Shown here one piece after another: positions 39,054 to 47,755 of a DNA stretch of 64,000 bases. Under the pieces are notes generated by a model. That model worked only from the letters and a program-made list of their open reading frames with translations. It was not told the DNA's origin and did not search any database. The translations under genes were made by a program, and so were the position numbers. Position 1 is the first letter of the stretch. Each line of letters opens with the position of its first letter. This stretch comes from Jannaschia marina (GTDB lineage Bacteria; Pseudomonadota; Alphaproteobacteria; Rhodobacterales; Rhodobacteraceae), in the NCBI RefSeq assembly GCF_013404595.1, contig NZ_JABVAX010000002.1, positions 248,001 to 312,000 of the forward strand. The letters are read 5' to 3'.

Positions 39054-39173
39054 ATGACCGACTTCTTCATGCTCGCCGCCGCGGTCTTTGCCGCTGTCGT
39101 CGTGGTCCGGTTGCTGACCCTTCACTGGGCCCGGATCGAGGAAGACGAGGCCCGCGACCCCGAAGAAACCTGA
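39054..39173 (+). CDS. 39-residue single-pass membrane protein
   Basis: A short gene starting at ATG 39054 behind a strong GGGAGGAACGG. The product begins MTDFFMLAAAVFAAVVVVRL, one transmembrane helix, and ends in a charged tail (HWARIEEDEARDPEET). The Shine-Dalgarno, the typical microprotein layout and a promoter with an embedded palindrome support a real gene. No family name is known to me. It converges on trhO with 14 bases between stops. Confidence 0.65.
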   Translation: MTDFFMLAAAVFAAVVVVRLLTLHWARIEEDEARDPEET

Positions 39174-39187
39174 CGCCCCGCCCCGCG

Positions 39188-40099
39188 TCAGCCCTGCGTC
39201 GCGCCGAGGTGACGCGTGCCGCGCGTGCGGGCCAAGCCGATTTGCTTCATCCGCTCGCGGAAGCGTTCCCGGTCTGATGCCGCGAACTGGTCCACGCAGC
39301 GGTGGCATTGCACGCCGGCCTCGAACTCCGGGCGTGCGGTGTCGGCCTGTTCGAGGGGGCGTCGGCAGGCGTGGCAGAGCACGTGACCGCCCGGCTCCAG
39401 GCCCTGGCCCACGCTCACGCGGTCGTCGAAGACGAAGCAGGCTCCGCGCCAAAGGCTCTCGGTCTCGGGCACGTCCTCCAGGTATTTGAGGATACCGCCC
39501 TCCAGATGCACCACGTCCTCCACCCCCTGCTGGCGCAGGTAGGCCGTAGACTTCTCGCAGCGGATGCCCCCTGTGCAGAACATGGCGACGCGCTTCCCCG
39601 AGAGCGCGTCTGCGTTCCGCGCCCACCAGTCGGGGAACTCGCCGAAGGCAGCGGTCTTCGGGTCGAGCGCGCCTTCGAAGGTGCCGATGGCGACCTCGTA
39701 GTCGTTGCGCGTGTCGATGACGACGGTGTCGGGGTCGGAGATGACGGCGTTCCATTCGGCGGGTGGGACATAGCGGCCCACGCCGGCCAGCGGGTCGACG
39801 TCTGGCTGGCCCATCGTCACGATCTCCTGCTTCACGCGGACCTTCATCTTGCCGAAGGGCATCGCCTCCGCCGAGGCGAACTTCGGCGCGATTCCGGCGC
39901 AGCCGGGCAGGGCGCGGATATGGGCGAGCACCGCCTCGATCCCCGCGGCGGGGCCCGCGATGGTGCCGTTGATCCCCTCGGGCGCCAGCAGCAGCGTGCC
40001 GGCGACGCCCGCTTCGACGCAGCAGTCGAGGAGCGGAGCGCGCAGGGCGGCCGGTTTCGGAAGGGGCGTGAAGCGGTAGAGGGCGGCGACGGTGACCAT
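39188..40099 (-). CDS. trhO: tRNA uridine(34) hydroxylase, rhodanese family
   Basis: A 303-residue UPF0176/YceA-type protein. It has an N-terminal acylphosphatase-like domain (MVTVAALYRFTPLP, LLAPEGINGTIAG), then the rhodanese domain with VIDTRNDYEVAIGTFEGA and the catalytic Cys175 and second Cys181 in FCTGGIRCEKS. The C-terminal Cys-rich segment (CHACRRPL, CHRC) could bind zinc. TrhO makes 5-hydroxyuridine at tRNA position 34. Start ATG 40099 is the conserved MVTVAALY. Confidence 0.88.
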   Translation of the reverse strand: MVTVAALYRFTPLPKPAALRAPLLDCCVEAGVAGTLLLAPEGINGTIAGPAAGIEAVLAHIRALPGCAGIAPKFASAEAMPFGKMKVRVKQEIVTMGQPDVDPLAGVGRYVPPAEWNAVISDPDTVVIDTRNDYEVAIGTFEGALDPKTAAFGEFPDWWARNADALSGKRVAMFCTGGIRCEKSTAYLRQQGVEDVVHLEGGILKYLEDVPETESLWRGACFVFDDRVSVGQGLEPGGHVLCHACRRPLEQADTARPEFEAGVQCHRCVDQFAASDRERFRERMKQIGLARTRGTRHLGATQG

Positions 40100-40169
40100 G
40101 GACGGGGCATAGGCCGTTGCCCTCCGCGCCTCAAGCGGTAGGCTCGCACCGGAGTTCGAGGAGACCGCC

Positions 40170-40766
40170 ATGACCCAGGCCCTGATCGTGATCGACGTCC
40201 AGAACGGCTTTTGCCCCGGTGGCGCGCTCGCCGTGCCCGGCGGGGACGGGATCGTCGCCGGTATCAATGCCCGGATGGAGGATTTCGCCCATGTGATCCT
40301 GACGCAGGACTGGCATCCCGCCGGTCATTCGAGCTTCGCGTCGAGCCATGCGGGCAAGTCCCCCTACGACATGGTCGAGATGCCCTATGGCCCGCAGGTG
40401 CTCTGGCCCGATCACTGCATCCAGGGCACCGAGGGGGCCGCCTTCCATCCCGATCTCGCCACCGGCCGGGCGCGCGCCGTCATCCGCAAGGGCATGAACC
40501 CCGCCGTCGACAGCTACTCCGCCTTCTTCGAGAACGACCACGCGACGCCCACCGGTCTCGCCGGGCTTCTGCACACGCTCGAGGTGCGGGAGCTGACGCT
40601 CGTGGGCCTCGCCACGGATTTCTGCGTCAACTTCTCTGCGCAGGACGCCGCGCGCCTCGGCTTCGCCGTCACCGTGGAGGAGACGCTCTGCCGGGCGATC
40701 GACCTCGACGGCTCGCTCGCCGCGGCGCGCGACGGCATGGCGGGCGCGGGTGTGACGCTTGCCTGA
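40170..40766 (+). CDS. pncA: Nicotinamidase
   Basis: A 198-residue isochorismatase-fold hydrolase that deamidates nicotinamide to nicotinate. The catalytic triad is Asp9 (IVIDVQNGF), Lys107 (VIRKGMNP) and Cys152 (ATDFCVNF). The metal-site residues are in TQDWHPAGH and DHC. pncB, the next enzyme of the Preiss-Handler salvage route, lies 5 kb downstream on the same strand but not in the same operon. It is divergent from trhO. Confidence 0.94.
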   Translation: MTQALIVIDVQNGFCPGGALAVPGGDGIVAGINARMEDFAHVILTQDWHPAGHSSFASSHAGKSPYDMVEMPYGPQVLWPDHCIQGTEGAAFHPDLATGRARAVIRKGMNPAVDSYSAFFENDHATPTGLAGLLHTLEVRELTLVGLATDFCVNFSAQDAARLGFAVTVEETLCRAIDLDGSLAAARDGMAGAGVTLA

Positions 40767-40783
40767 AATCTGCGCGCGAAGGG

Positions 40784-40811
40784 CGCAAAGTTTCGTAACG
40801 GAGACTTTGCG
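40784..40811 (+). promoter_or_regulatory. Inverted repeat upstream of the BCCT transporter gene
   Basis: CGCAAAGT and ACTTTGCG, with 12 bases between, lie in the 148-base region between pncA and the carrier gene. A T-rich stretch with TGTCGTTTTTG follows. It could be an operator for osmotic or substrate control, or part of a terminator for pncA. Confidence 0.35.
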
Positions 40812-40914
40812 ACGTAAAAATGTCGTTTTTGCCCCGAAACGCGACGATTCCACCTAGTCAGCCGCGACTCGGGCGCGCAGCATGTCGCCCACAACAATCG
40901 GAGGGACGAACGAC

Positions 40915-42663
40915 ATGTCGAATATTGAACCACCGCTTACGGATCTGCCGATCCGAACGACGGAGGGGGGCTTCTACAACGGCTTCGCGACGTCTGTAGC
41001 GGTCCCGGCCAAGATCATCATCTCGGCGCTCGTGGTCTGGGCCATCTTCTGGCCGATCCAGTCGGGTGCGGTGCTCAACGGGATCAATACCTTCATCCTC
41101 GACCTCTTCGCGTCGTGGTACATCTGGACGGTGACGCTCTTCGTGCTGGTGTGCCTCGGCCTGGCGATCTGGCCCACGGCGGGCCGGATGAACCTTGGAA
41201 TCGACGGCGAGAAACCCGAATTCACCAACTTCTCCTGGTTCTCGATGATGTTCGGGGCCGGCATCGGGGTGGGGATGCTCACCTGGGCCGTGGCCGAACC
41301 CGTCGCCCACTTCCAGAACAACCCCTCGGTCATCCAGGGCATCACGGAAGCCCGGGCCGAGAACAACATCATGACGGCCTACAAATGGTCGTTCCTGCAC
41401 TGGGGTCTCGGAGCCTGGGCCTGTTACGCGATCGCCGGTCTCGGCCTCGCGTTCTTCACCTACCGTCGCGGGCTGCCGCTGACGATCCGCTCCTCGCTGA
41501 CGCCGCTCTTCGGGTCGTCGCTCGCCGGCGTCCTGGGGCATGTCATCGACATCGTGGCGGTCGTCGCGACCATCCTCGGCGTCGCCCAGACCCTCGGCTT
41601 CGGGGTCGATCAGCTGGTCGCGGGCCTGACGCGCATCGGCGTCGGCGGCCTCGTGCACGGGGCGGAGGCCGTCAACGACGCGGGCGAGAGCATCGCGAAC
41701 ACGGCCAATACCTTCGGCATCATCTTCGCGCTCCTCGTCATCATGGGGGCCTCGACGCTCTCGGCGCTGTCGGGTGTGGGCAAGGGCATCAAATGGCTCT
41801 CGAACATCAACATGGTGCTGTCGATCGTGCTGCTCGGGTTCTTCATCCTCTTCGGGGCGACGTGGTTCGGCCTGCAGGCGATGACGATCGGCCTCTGGGA
41901 GTATCTCGTGAATCTCCCGTTCCTGAGCTTCAACGTCTACCGCTCCGACGGTGTCGAGGGCTCCGAGTCGTTCCTGCTCGCGCAGTGGCAGGGCTGGTGG
42001 CCGGTGTTCTACTGGGCGTGGTGGATCGCCTTCGCGCCCTTCGTGGGGCTGTTCCTGGCGCGGATCTCGCGCGGGCGGACGATCCGCGAGTTCGTGCTGG
42101 GCGCGATGATCGTGCCGTCGCTGATGTGCTTCGTCTGGTTCTCCTGGGCCGGTGGCACCGCCATCGACCTCGAGCTCAACGGCGGGGCGGGCGGCCTGAT
42201 CTACGACACCGGCAACGGCGACAAGATCTTCGCGATGACCGAGTTCATGCTCGCCCCGATCTCGGAGATCCTGTCCTGGGCCATGGCGGTGATGATCGTC
42301 GTCCTCCTGATGACGTTCCTCGTGACCTCGGCCGACTCGGCGGTGCTGATCGTGAACACGATCAACGCGGCCGGCGACGAGGGCCCGAAGGCGCGGCCGC
42401 ATATCCTCTTCTGGGGTGCGGCGCTGGGTCTCGTGGTCGCGGGACTGCTCATCTCGGGCGGCACCTCGGCGATCCAGACCGCGATGGTCATCGGCGCGCT
42501 GCCCTTCTCGGTGGTGATGGTGCTGATGTGCGTCGCGCTCGTGAAGGCGATCTTCAACGACGGCCGTCGCGAGAAGGTCGGCGTGCCCACCACCTTCGAC
42601 GAGATCGACGGGGCCGAGGCTCCGGAGCTGGCCGATGCGCCGGGCCTCAAGCCCGCTGAATAG
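40915..42663 (+). CDS. BCCT-family betaine/carnitine/choline transporter
   Basis: A 582-residue carrier with 12 predicted helices. Family landmarks are MMFGAGIGVGMLTWAVAEP (unwound sodium/substrate helix), KWSFLHWGLGAWACYAIAGL, and the signature WWPVFYWAWWIAFAPFVGLF followed by RISRGRTIREFV. The N-terminus is short and the C-terminus acidic, so osmosensory extensions like that of BetP are absent. Start ATG 40915 with GGAGGG upstream; an ATG 33 bases earlier is possible. Import of glycine betaine, choline or a related compound is likely. A strong hairpin follows. Confidence 0.92.
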   Translation: MSNIEPPLTDLPIRTTEGGFYNGFATSVAVPAKIIISALVVWAIFWPIQSGAVLNGINTFILDLFASWYIWTVTLFVLVCLGLAIWPTAGRMNLGIDGEKPEFTNFSWFSMMFGAGIGVGMLTWAVAEPVAHFQNNPSVIQGITEARAENNIMTAYKWSFLHWGLGAWACYAIAGLGLAFFTYRRGLPLTIRSSLTPLFGSSLAGVLGHVIDIVAVVATILGVAQTLGFGVDQLVAGLTRIGVGGLVHGAEAVNDAGESIANTANTFGIIFALLVIMGASTLSALSGVGKGIKWLSNINMVLSIVLLGFFILFGATWFGLQAMTIGLWEYLVNLPFLSFNVYRSDGVEGSESFLLAQWQGWWPVFYWAWWIAFAPFVGLFLARISRGRTIREFVLGAMIVPSLMCFVWFSWAGGTAIDLELNGGAGGLIYDTGNGDKIFAMTEFMLAPISEILSWAMAVMIVVLLMTFLVTSADSAVLIVNTINAAGDEGPKARPHILFWGAALGLVVAGLLISGGTSAIQTAMVIGALPFSVVMVLMCVALVKAIFNDGRREKVGVPTTFDEIDGAEAPELADAPGLKPAE

Positions 42664-42683
42664 GCCCGTCGACAGAGATCGGA

Positions 42684-42705
42684 GGGGGCCGCCCGCGCGG
42701 CCCCC
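42684..42705 (+). terminator. Terminator after the BCCT gene
   Basis: GGGGGCCGC-CCGC-GCGGCCCCC, a 9-bp GC stem followed by TTCCC, 20 bases past the stop codon. Confidence 0.8.
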
Positions 42706-42729
42706 TTCCCATGTCAGGAGGCAGTTGCC

Positions 42730-43194
42730 ATGAAACTCGTCGAAGCCATCCCGGCGCATATCGAACAGATCGTCGAGATGCTCCAGGCGCTCACCGACGC
42801 CGGCAAGCGCACCCGCCCCTCCGATCCGGAGTTCGTGCGCGACGCCTATGTCGCGAACACCGACGGCATCCGCACGACGCTCGCCCTCGACGACGACGGA
42901 CGGCTCCTCGGGATCCAGGTCCTCTCCCGTGCGCGTTCGGACAACCCCTACGGCACGCCCGCCGGCTGGGGTATCATCGGCACCCATGTCGCCCCGTGGG
43001 CCGCGCGCCGGGGCGTGGGCCGGGCCCTCTTCGATGAAACGCTGTCGGCCGCCCGGGCCGCCGGCGTGCCGAGCCTCGATGCCTATATCCAGACCGCGAA
43101 TGCCGAGGGGATGGGCTACTACGAGGCGATGGGGTTCCGCAGCTGGCGCACCGACGGCACGGCGACCGCGAAGCGCTTCGACCTGACGGGCTAA
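42730..43194 (+). CDS. GNAT-family N-acetyltransferase
   Basis: A 154-residue protein with the GNAT acetyl-CoA loop in THVAPWAARRGVGRALFDETL (R/Q-x-x-G-x-G/A form: RRGVGRA), the preceding strand GWGIIGTHV, and the C-terminal GMGYYEAMGFRSWRTDG. The substrate is unknown. It lies just past the BCCT terminator and converges on panC with 7 bases between stops. Confidence 0.88.
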   Translation: MKLVEAIPAHIEQIVEMLQALTDAGKRTRPSDPEFVRDAYVANTDGIRTTLALDDDGRLLGIQVLSRARSDNPYGTPAGWGIIGTHVAPWAARRGVGRALFDETLSAARAAGVPSLDAYIQTANAEGMGYYEAMGFRSWRTDGTATAKRFDLTG

Positions 43195-43201
43195 CGCCGC
43201 C

Positions 43202-44050
43202 TCAAACGGCCGCCCCGACCTCCATCTGGTCGAGCAGCAGAACACCGCCGACCTCGGCCGAGATCATCATGCCGACCGGTCCTCCGGGCACGCCCGAGAC
43301 CGGCGCGAAGCTCGCCCGATCCACGACGTCGAACCCTTCGAGCCGGGCCAGCGGTTCCGCCTCGACGCAGGCGTGCACCGCTTCCCGCGCCGCTGCGACT
43401 GTGCCGCCCCGGTGAAGGGCCGCCGCCGCCGCGCGGAGCGCTGCGCGCAGAACCGGGGCCGCCGCCCGCGCCTCGGGGCCGAGCCGCACGTTCCGGGACG
43501 ACATGGCAAGTCCGTCCGTCTCCCGCACGGTCTCCACGCCCTTGATGCCGATCCCGAAGTGCAGATCACGCACCATCTGCCGGATCACGGCGAGTTGCTG
43601 ATAGTCCTTCTTGCCGAAGTAGGCGACGTCGGGGGCAACCACGTTGAAGAGCTTCGCCACCACCGTCGTCACGCCGCGAAAGTGCCCCGGCCGCACCTCG
43701 CCATGCAGCATGTTGGCCAGCCGCGTCGTCTCCACGATCGTCTCGGCCCCCTCGGGGTAGATGTCCGCCACGTCGGGCAGGAAGACGACGGCCACCCCGG
43801 CCTCGCGCAGCATGGCGAGATCGCGGTCGGTGTCGGCCGGATAGCTCGAAAGGTCGTCGGGGTTCTCGAACTGCATCGGGTTGACGAAGACCGAGGCCGC
43901 CACCGCGTCGCATCCCGCCCGCGCCGCCGAGACGAGCGACATATGCCCCGCGTGCAGCCCGCCCATCGTCGGCACGAAGCCGAGCGTGCCCTCCGCCCTG
44001 AGCCGCCGACAGGCTGCCCGCATCTCCTCGACCGTTCGACAGATCTTCAT
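43202..44050 (-). CDS. panC: Pantothenate synthetase
   Basis: A 282-residue ligase joining pantoate and beta-alanine. Motifs are GFVPTMGGLHAGHMSLV (nucleotide-binding HIGH-type), SVFVNPMQFENPDD, FRGVTTVVAKLFNVV, YFGKKDYQQL and MSSRNVRLGPE (KMSKS-like). Start ATG 44050 with GGAGGAG eight bases ahead. No panB is in the window. Confidence 0.95.
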   Translation of the reverse strand: MKICRTVEEMRAACRRLRAEGTLGFVPTMGGLHAGHMSLVSAARAGCDAVAASVFVNPMQFENPDDLSSYPADTDRDLAMLREAGVAVVFLPDVADIYPEGAETIVETTRLANMLHGEVRPGHFRGVTTVVAKLFNVVAPDVAYFGKKDYQQLAVIRQMVRDLHFGIGIKGVETVRETDGLAMSSRNVRLGPEARAAAPVLRAALRAAAAALHRGGTVAAAREAVHACVEAEPLARLEGFDVVDRASFAPVSGVPGGPVGMMISAEVGGVLLLDQMEVGAAV

Positions 44051-44119
44051 GGCCGTCTCCTCCGCTGCGCGTGGCATAGGCGCAGGCGCGCCCCGTCGCA
44101 ACGTGGACGCGGCGGAGGG

Positions 44120-44851
44120 TCAGCGTCCGGCGGCGATGATCTCCCCGCCGAAGAGCGCGGCGAGCGGGCCGACGTCGGTCAGATATGGCCCGTAGATCGG
44201 CAGGCCCAACAGCGCGACGGCCAGGACCAGCCTCATCGGCAGCGCCGTCCGGGCCGATCTCCGCCGGTTCCGGGAGACGCGGGGCTTGGGTCCGGTGGCG
44301 CGCACGATCCGCTCCGCATCCGCCTGCTGCCCGCGCCGCGCGTCCTCGACGGTGGGCCAAGTGGGCGACGGCAGGCCGGCCTTTTTCTCCAGCGCCTGCG
44401 CGAGGTCCAGGCAGACGCCGGTGATGTTTTCGCCGTCGCCCTGCTTCATCCCGGCCAGCGCCTGCATCCGGCTCTCGTGGGCCCAGAGGAGACGGGTGTC
44501 GAACCCGCCCTCGAAACGGCTCCAGCCCATCGGATGCGCCTTGACGGCGTCCAGCAGCTTCGTGAACTTCTTCATCCGATGCCGATCTTCCAGTTTGTCG
44601 AATTGCTCGATTGGCCCGGTCTGTCCCGACAGGTTCAAACCGAAGCCTGCATCCAACATCGCCGTGCGCAGCCATTCGGGCGCGGCCTGCGCGGCCTCCA
44701 GCGTGGCGGGATCACGGAACAGCAGCACCGTGTTGCCGACCGCCTCCGCCTCGATCCCAGCCAGCTTCAGCGTCTGGGCTTGCTTCGGGTCGGCGAACAT
44801 CTCGCGCGGCATGAGGTAATGGACATCGACGTGGTAATTCAGCGGCTTCAT
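44120..44851 (-). CDS. Unrecognised protein with a C-terminal membrane helix
   Basis: A 243-residue protein beginning MKPLNYHVDVHYLMPREMF. It continues with an alpha/beta region including TLKLAGIEAEAVGNTVLLF and a helical middle (HRMKKFTKLLDAVKAHP, RLLWAHESRMQALAGMKQGD). A basic linker (GPKPRVSRNRRRSART) then leads to one hydrophobic helix, MRLVLAVALLGLPIYGPYL. This is a cytosolic domain with a tail anchor. No family is known to me. GGAG lies 7 bases before ATG 44851. It is divergent from the equally unrecognised gene at 44992. Confidence 0.7.
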   Translation of the reverse strand: MKPLNYHVDVHYLMPREMFADPKQAQTLKLAGIEAEAVGNTVLLFRDPATLEAAQAAPEWLRTAMLDAGFGLNLSGQTGPIEQFDKLEDRHRMKKFTKLLDAVKAHPMGWSRFEGGFDTRLLWAHESRMQALAGMKQGDGENITGVCLDLAQALEKKAGLPSPTWPTVEDARRGQQADAERIVRATGPKPRVSRNRRRSARTALPMRLVLAVALLGLPIYGPYLTDVGPLAALFGGEIIAAGR

Positions 44852-44991
44852 CTCGCGGCTCCGGTTTGCAATCTCTGTTTCGCGAAGTGTCGGGTCGGAA
44901 AGCGACGAAACGGGGACCGATCCGGGGAAATCGAATGGCCGCGTCCCCGAGGCGGGTGGCCATCGGTGCCATCTGCCGGCAGGCTCGGAGC

Positions 44992-45756
44992 ATGACCGAA
45001 ACGCCATCCGCCCCCCTCGTCCCCCTGCGCGAAGACCCCCTTGGCCAGCGCATGACGCTCCTCTGCCCGGCCTGGGTCCATTGCGGCGACAGCTTTGTCG
45101 ATTTCCTACTGGCCTGCGACGCGGTGGAAACGCTTCAGCCCGGCACCCGCGCGCTCGCGTCCTTCGACGACCTGGGGCAGGCGCTCTACACCAGCTACCA
45201 CGCGGTGCTGAGCCACGACCTCGACAGCCCCGACGGCCACGACCTCTCCGGCCTGCCGTCCGCGGCCTTCGAGGACGGGGCGCACATCGGCCAGTTCCTC
45301 CACCCCGAGGAATTTCCGCTCCGCCTCGCCAACCTGCGCAGGGCCCGGCGGGACGCTGCCGGACGCAGCGTCGGCAAGCTGGCCTGGACCTGCCCCAACA
45401 CCGGCCTGTCGTTGGACGCCGCAAACGCCGACCCGGCCGCGCTGCGGGACACGGCCTCGGTCATCCAGGCCGTCCCGGTGAAGGCTGCCGCCGGCGCGCT
45501 GGCGGCCTTCCCGAACGGCTATTTCTCCGGCGACTGGTCACCCCCCGTAGCGCACGGCGTTGCGCAGATGCTGGAGCCGATGGGGGCCGCGCTGCAGGGC
45601 GTCGGCGCGTCCTACCTGATGTTCCGCCTTTCGGGCACCCATGACACCGAGGCTCTCCTGCGCGCCGTCGCGCCGCTCTACGCCGATCCGGACCTCCCGG
45701 CGCTGCGCCGGGCGCTGGCCGGGCAGGACACGCTCCTGCTGCGCTACACCGACTGA
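44992..45756 (+). CDS. Unrecognised cytosolic protein
   Basis: A 254-residue protein with no signal peptide or membrane helix. It has CPAWVHCGDSFVDFLLACDAVETL near the start and FPNGYFSGDWSPPVAHGVAQ in the second half. It ends ALAGQDTLLLRYTD. Alternating Ala/Leu/Gly-rich strands and helices suggest an alpha/beta fold. Start ATG 44992 has GGAG about 3 bases upstream, a short spacing. The 140-base divergent region with the 44120-44851 gene may hold a shared promoter. Function unknown. Confidence 0.7.
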   Translation: MTETPSAPLVPLREDPLGQRMTLLCPAWVHCGDSFVDFLLACDAVETLQPGTRALASFDDLGQALYTSYHAVLSHDLDSPDGHDLSGLPSAAFEDGAHIGQFLHPEEFPLRLANLRRARRDAAGRSVGKLAWTCPNTGLSLDAANADPAALRDTASVIQAVPVKAAAGALAAFPNGYFSGDWSPPVAHGVAQMLEPMGAALQGVGASYLMFRLSGTHDTEALLRAVAPLYADPDLPALRRALAGQDTLLLRYTD

Positions 45757-45822
45757 CGGCCCATCGCTCGACAAGACCGGGCCCGCCCCGTAACCCTGTG
45801 TCAGCACGGCAAGGGACGACCC

Positions 45823-47115
45823 ATGATCGACATCGCCACCCGCGTCTGGAACCACAAGTGGAAGATCGACCCGATCGTCCGCTCGCTCATCGACACCGAT
45901 TTCTACAAGCTCCTGATGTGCCAGTCGGTCTTCCGCAACCGCCCCGACACGCAGGTCCGCTTCAGCCTCATCAACCGCTCCACCCACGTGCCCCTCGCCC
46001 ATCTCATCGACGAGGGCGAGTTGCGCGAGCAGCTCGACCACGTGCGCACCCTCTCCCTCTCCCGCGGCGAGAGCACATGGCTCCGCGGCAACACCTTCTA
46101 CGGCAAGCGCCAGATGTTCCGCCCCGACTTCATGGAGTGGTTCGAAAACCTCTGCCTGCCGCCCTACGACCTGCAGCGCGTGGGCGACCAGTACGAGCTC
46201 ACCTTCGAGGGCAGCTGGCCCGAGGTCATGCTCTGGGAGATCCCGGCGCTCGCCATCCTGATGGAGCTCCGCTCCCGCGCCGTCCTCCGCGACATGGGCC
46301 GGTTCGAGCTGCAGGTGCTCTACGCCCGCGCCATGACCCGCGTCTGGGAGAAGGTGGAGCGCCTGCGCGGGCTCGATGACCTCCGCCTCGCCGACTTCGG
46401 CACCCGCCGCCGCCATTCCTTCCTCTGGCAGGACTGGTGCGTGCAGGCGCTCCGCGAGGGCCTCGGCGACAACTTTGCCGGCACCTCCAACTGCCTCATC
46501 GCCAAGAACCGCGACCTGGAGGCCATCGGCACCAACGCCCACGAACTCCCCATGGTCTACTCCGCGCTGGCCGAGGGCGACGCCGCGCTGGCGCAGGCTC
46601 CCTACGACGTGCTGGCCGACTGGCACGAGGAGCACGAGGGCAACCTGCGCATCATCCTGCCCGACACCTACGGCTCCGAGGGCTTCCTCGCGAATGCGCC
46701 CGACTGGCTGGCCGGGTGGACGGGCATCCGTATCGATTCCGGCGACCCGGCCACGGGGGCCGAGACGGCGATCCGCTGGTGGCAGGCGCGCGGGGAGGAC
46801 CCGACCGGGAAGCTCATCATCTTCTCCGACGGGCTCGACGTGGAGAAGATCGAGGAACTCCACCGCCAGTTCCACGGCCGCGTCCGCACCTCCTTCGGCT
46901 GGGGCACGCTCCTGACGAACGACTTCCGGGGGCTGGTGGCCGACGACGCCCTCGCCCCGTTCTCGCTCGTGTGCAAGGCGGTCGAGGCGGACGGACGCCC
47001 GACGGTGAAGCTCTCCGACAACCCCCGCAAGGCGATGGGGCCGGAGGGGGAGGTCGCGCGGTACAAGCGGGTGTTCGGGGTGGGGAGCCAGCGGGAGATG
47101 GAGGTGGTGGTTTAG
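45823..47115 (+). CDS. pncB: Nicotinate phosphoribosyltransferase
   Basis: A 430-residue enzyme forming nicotinate mononucleotide from nicotinate and PRPP. Motifs are SLIDTDFYKLLMCQSVFRN, LADFGTRRRHSFLWQ (catalytic His region), GTSNCLIAKNRDLEAIGTNAHELPMV, RIDSGDPATGAETAIRWW, IIFSDGLDVEKIEEL and SFGWGTLLTND. Full length. With pncA it gives the cell nicotinamide-to-NAD salvage. Its stop overlaps that of the convergent AT-rich gene by 4 bases. Confidence 0.95.
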   Translation: MIDIATRVWNHKWKIDPIVRSLIDTDFYKLLMCQSVFRNRPDTQVRFSLINRSTHVPLAHLIDEGELREQLDHVRTLSLSRGESTWLRGNTFYGKRQMFRPDFMEWFENLCLPPYDLQRVGDQYELTFEGSWPEVMLWEIPALAILMELRSRAVLRDMGRFELQVLYARAMTRVWEKVERLRGLDDLRLADFGTRRRHSFLWQDWCVQALREGLGDNFAGTSNCLIAKNRDLEAIGTNAHELPMVYSALAEGDAALAQAPYDVLADWHEEHEGNLRIILPDTYGSEGFLANAPDWLAGWTGIRIDSGDPATGAETAIRWWQARGEDPTGKLIIFSDGLDVEKIEELHRQFHGRVRTSFGWGTLLTNDFRGLVADDALAPFSLVCKAVEADGRPTVKLSDNPRKAMGPEGEVARYKRVFGVGSQREMEVVV

Positions 47116-47642
47116 GGGGCTCTATTCGAAATGCGCCAATAGCCGCGGCGACCATTTGGTTGCTCGATCTGTCCACGTTGTTTCATTCGATGAAGATGAC
47201 TCCGAAAAGTCGTTGGCTTAAGGCCGGGGTGCCGTTTCATAACTAACCCTTCGAGTTCACTGACTTTTTTTGGGCGGCTGCTCTCAGACAAGATTGTTTT
47301 TATTGTGTATTCCACAGTAAGGCGCTCGATACTTGAAGACCGCAGAACGCTGTTCTCACTCGATCCGAGCTTTGTGCTCCTCAGTCTGGCTAACAGCCTG
47401 TAAAGCGTTTCTCGCTCAGCAACTAGCTTGTCGATCATTTCATCGACCTTGCCGATCTCACTCAGTAGGTCTTGTTCGTAGCTCACTGACGTGATCTTTC
47501 TTGTTGCAAAAATCCTGTCTGCAACAAACATGCCAAATGACAGTCCCAATATCCATACATAGAAGATTTTTTTCTTGACAGAGTGGATATGGGTCGATGT
47601 ACAAGGAACGCGGAACGCGTTCCTTGTACATCGACCCAACAA
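47112..47642 (-). CDS. Membrane/coiled-coil/winged-helix protein of unknown function
   Basis: From TTG 47642 the product is 176 residues: an odd Cys-rich N-terminus encoded by a hairpin, one membrane helix (KKKIFYVWILGLSFGMFVAD), a coiled coil (LLSEIGKVDEMIDKLVAERETLYRLLARL) quoted here by its ends LLSEIGKV and LYRLLARL, and a C-terminal winged-helix-like domain (VEYTIKTILSESSRPKKVSE, then TTFRSHLHRMKQRGQIEQP and RRGYWRIS). ATG 47531 would remove most of the membrane helix, so the true start is unsure. The gene is AT-rich compared with its neighbours and divergent from a NYN nuclease gene. Unknown family. A membrane-tethered DNA-binding regulator is one reading. Confidence 0.6.
   Translation of the reverse strand: MLGRCTRNAFRVPCTSTHIHSVKKKIFYVWILGLSFGMFVADRIFATRKITSVSYEQDLLSEIGKVDEMIDKLVAERETLYRLLARLRSTKLGSSENSVLRSSSIERLTVEYTIKTILSESSRPKKVSELEGLVMKRHPGLKPTTFRSHLHRMKQRGQIEQPNGRRGYWRISNRAP
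47590..47638. repeat. 49-bp perfect inverted repeat, 23-bp stem and 3-base loop
   Basis: The left arm (47590-47612, beginning TGGGTCGATGTACAAGG) is exactly complementary to the right arm (47616-47638), with a GAA loop. It overlaps the first codons of the minus-strand gene and is the longest perfect hairpin I found in the window. No mismatches suggests it is young or under selection. Confidence 0.9.
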
Positions 47643-47755
47643 TTTTGATTAGATCTCTTGCGCTGCGAGCAGGCTCGCCGTAGATATTGTTTGACCGTCT
47701 TTGTAATCGTCACTACCTCTGATCTCGAAAGTACTGGCAGCTTGGCTGTTCAGTG

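Noticed and set aside
40858..43245. Very long minus-strand open frame (about 795 codons) opposite the BCCT and GNAT genes
   Set aside because: Its His/Arg/Asp-rich composition is typical of antisense frames in high-GC DNA. The plus strand holds two clear protein families.
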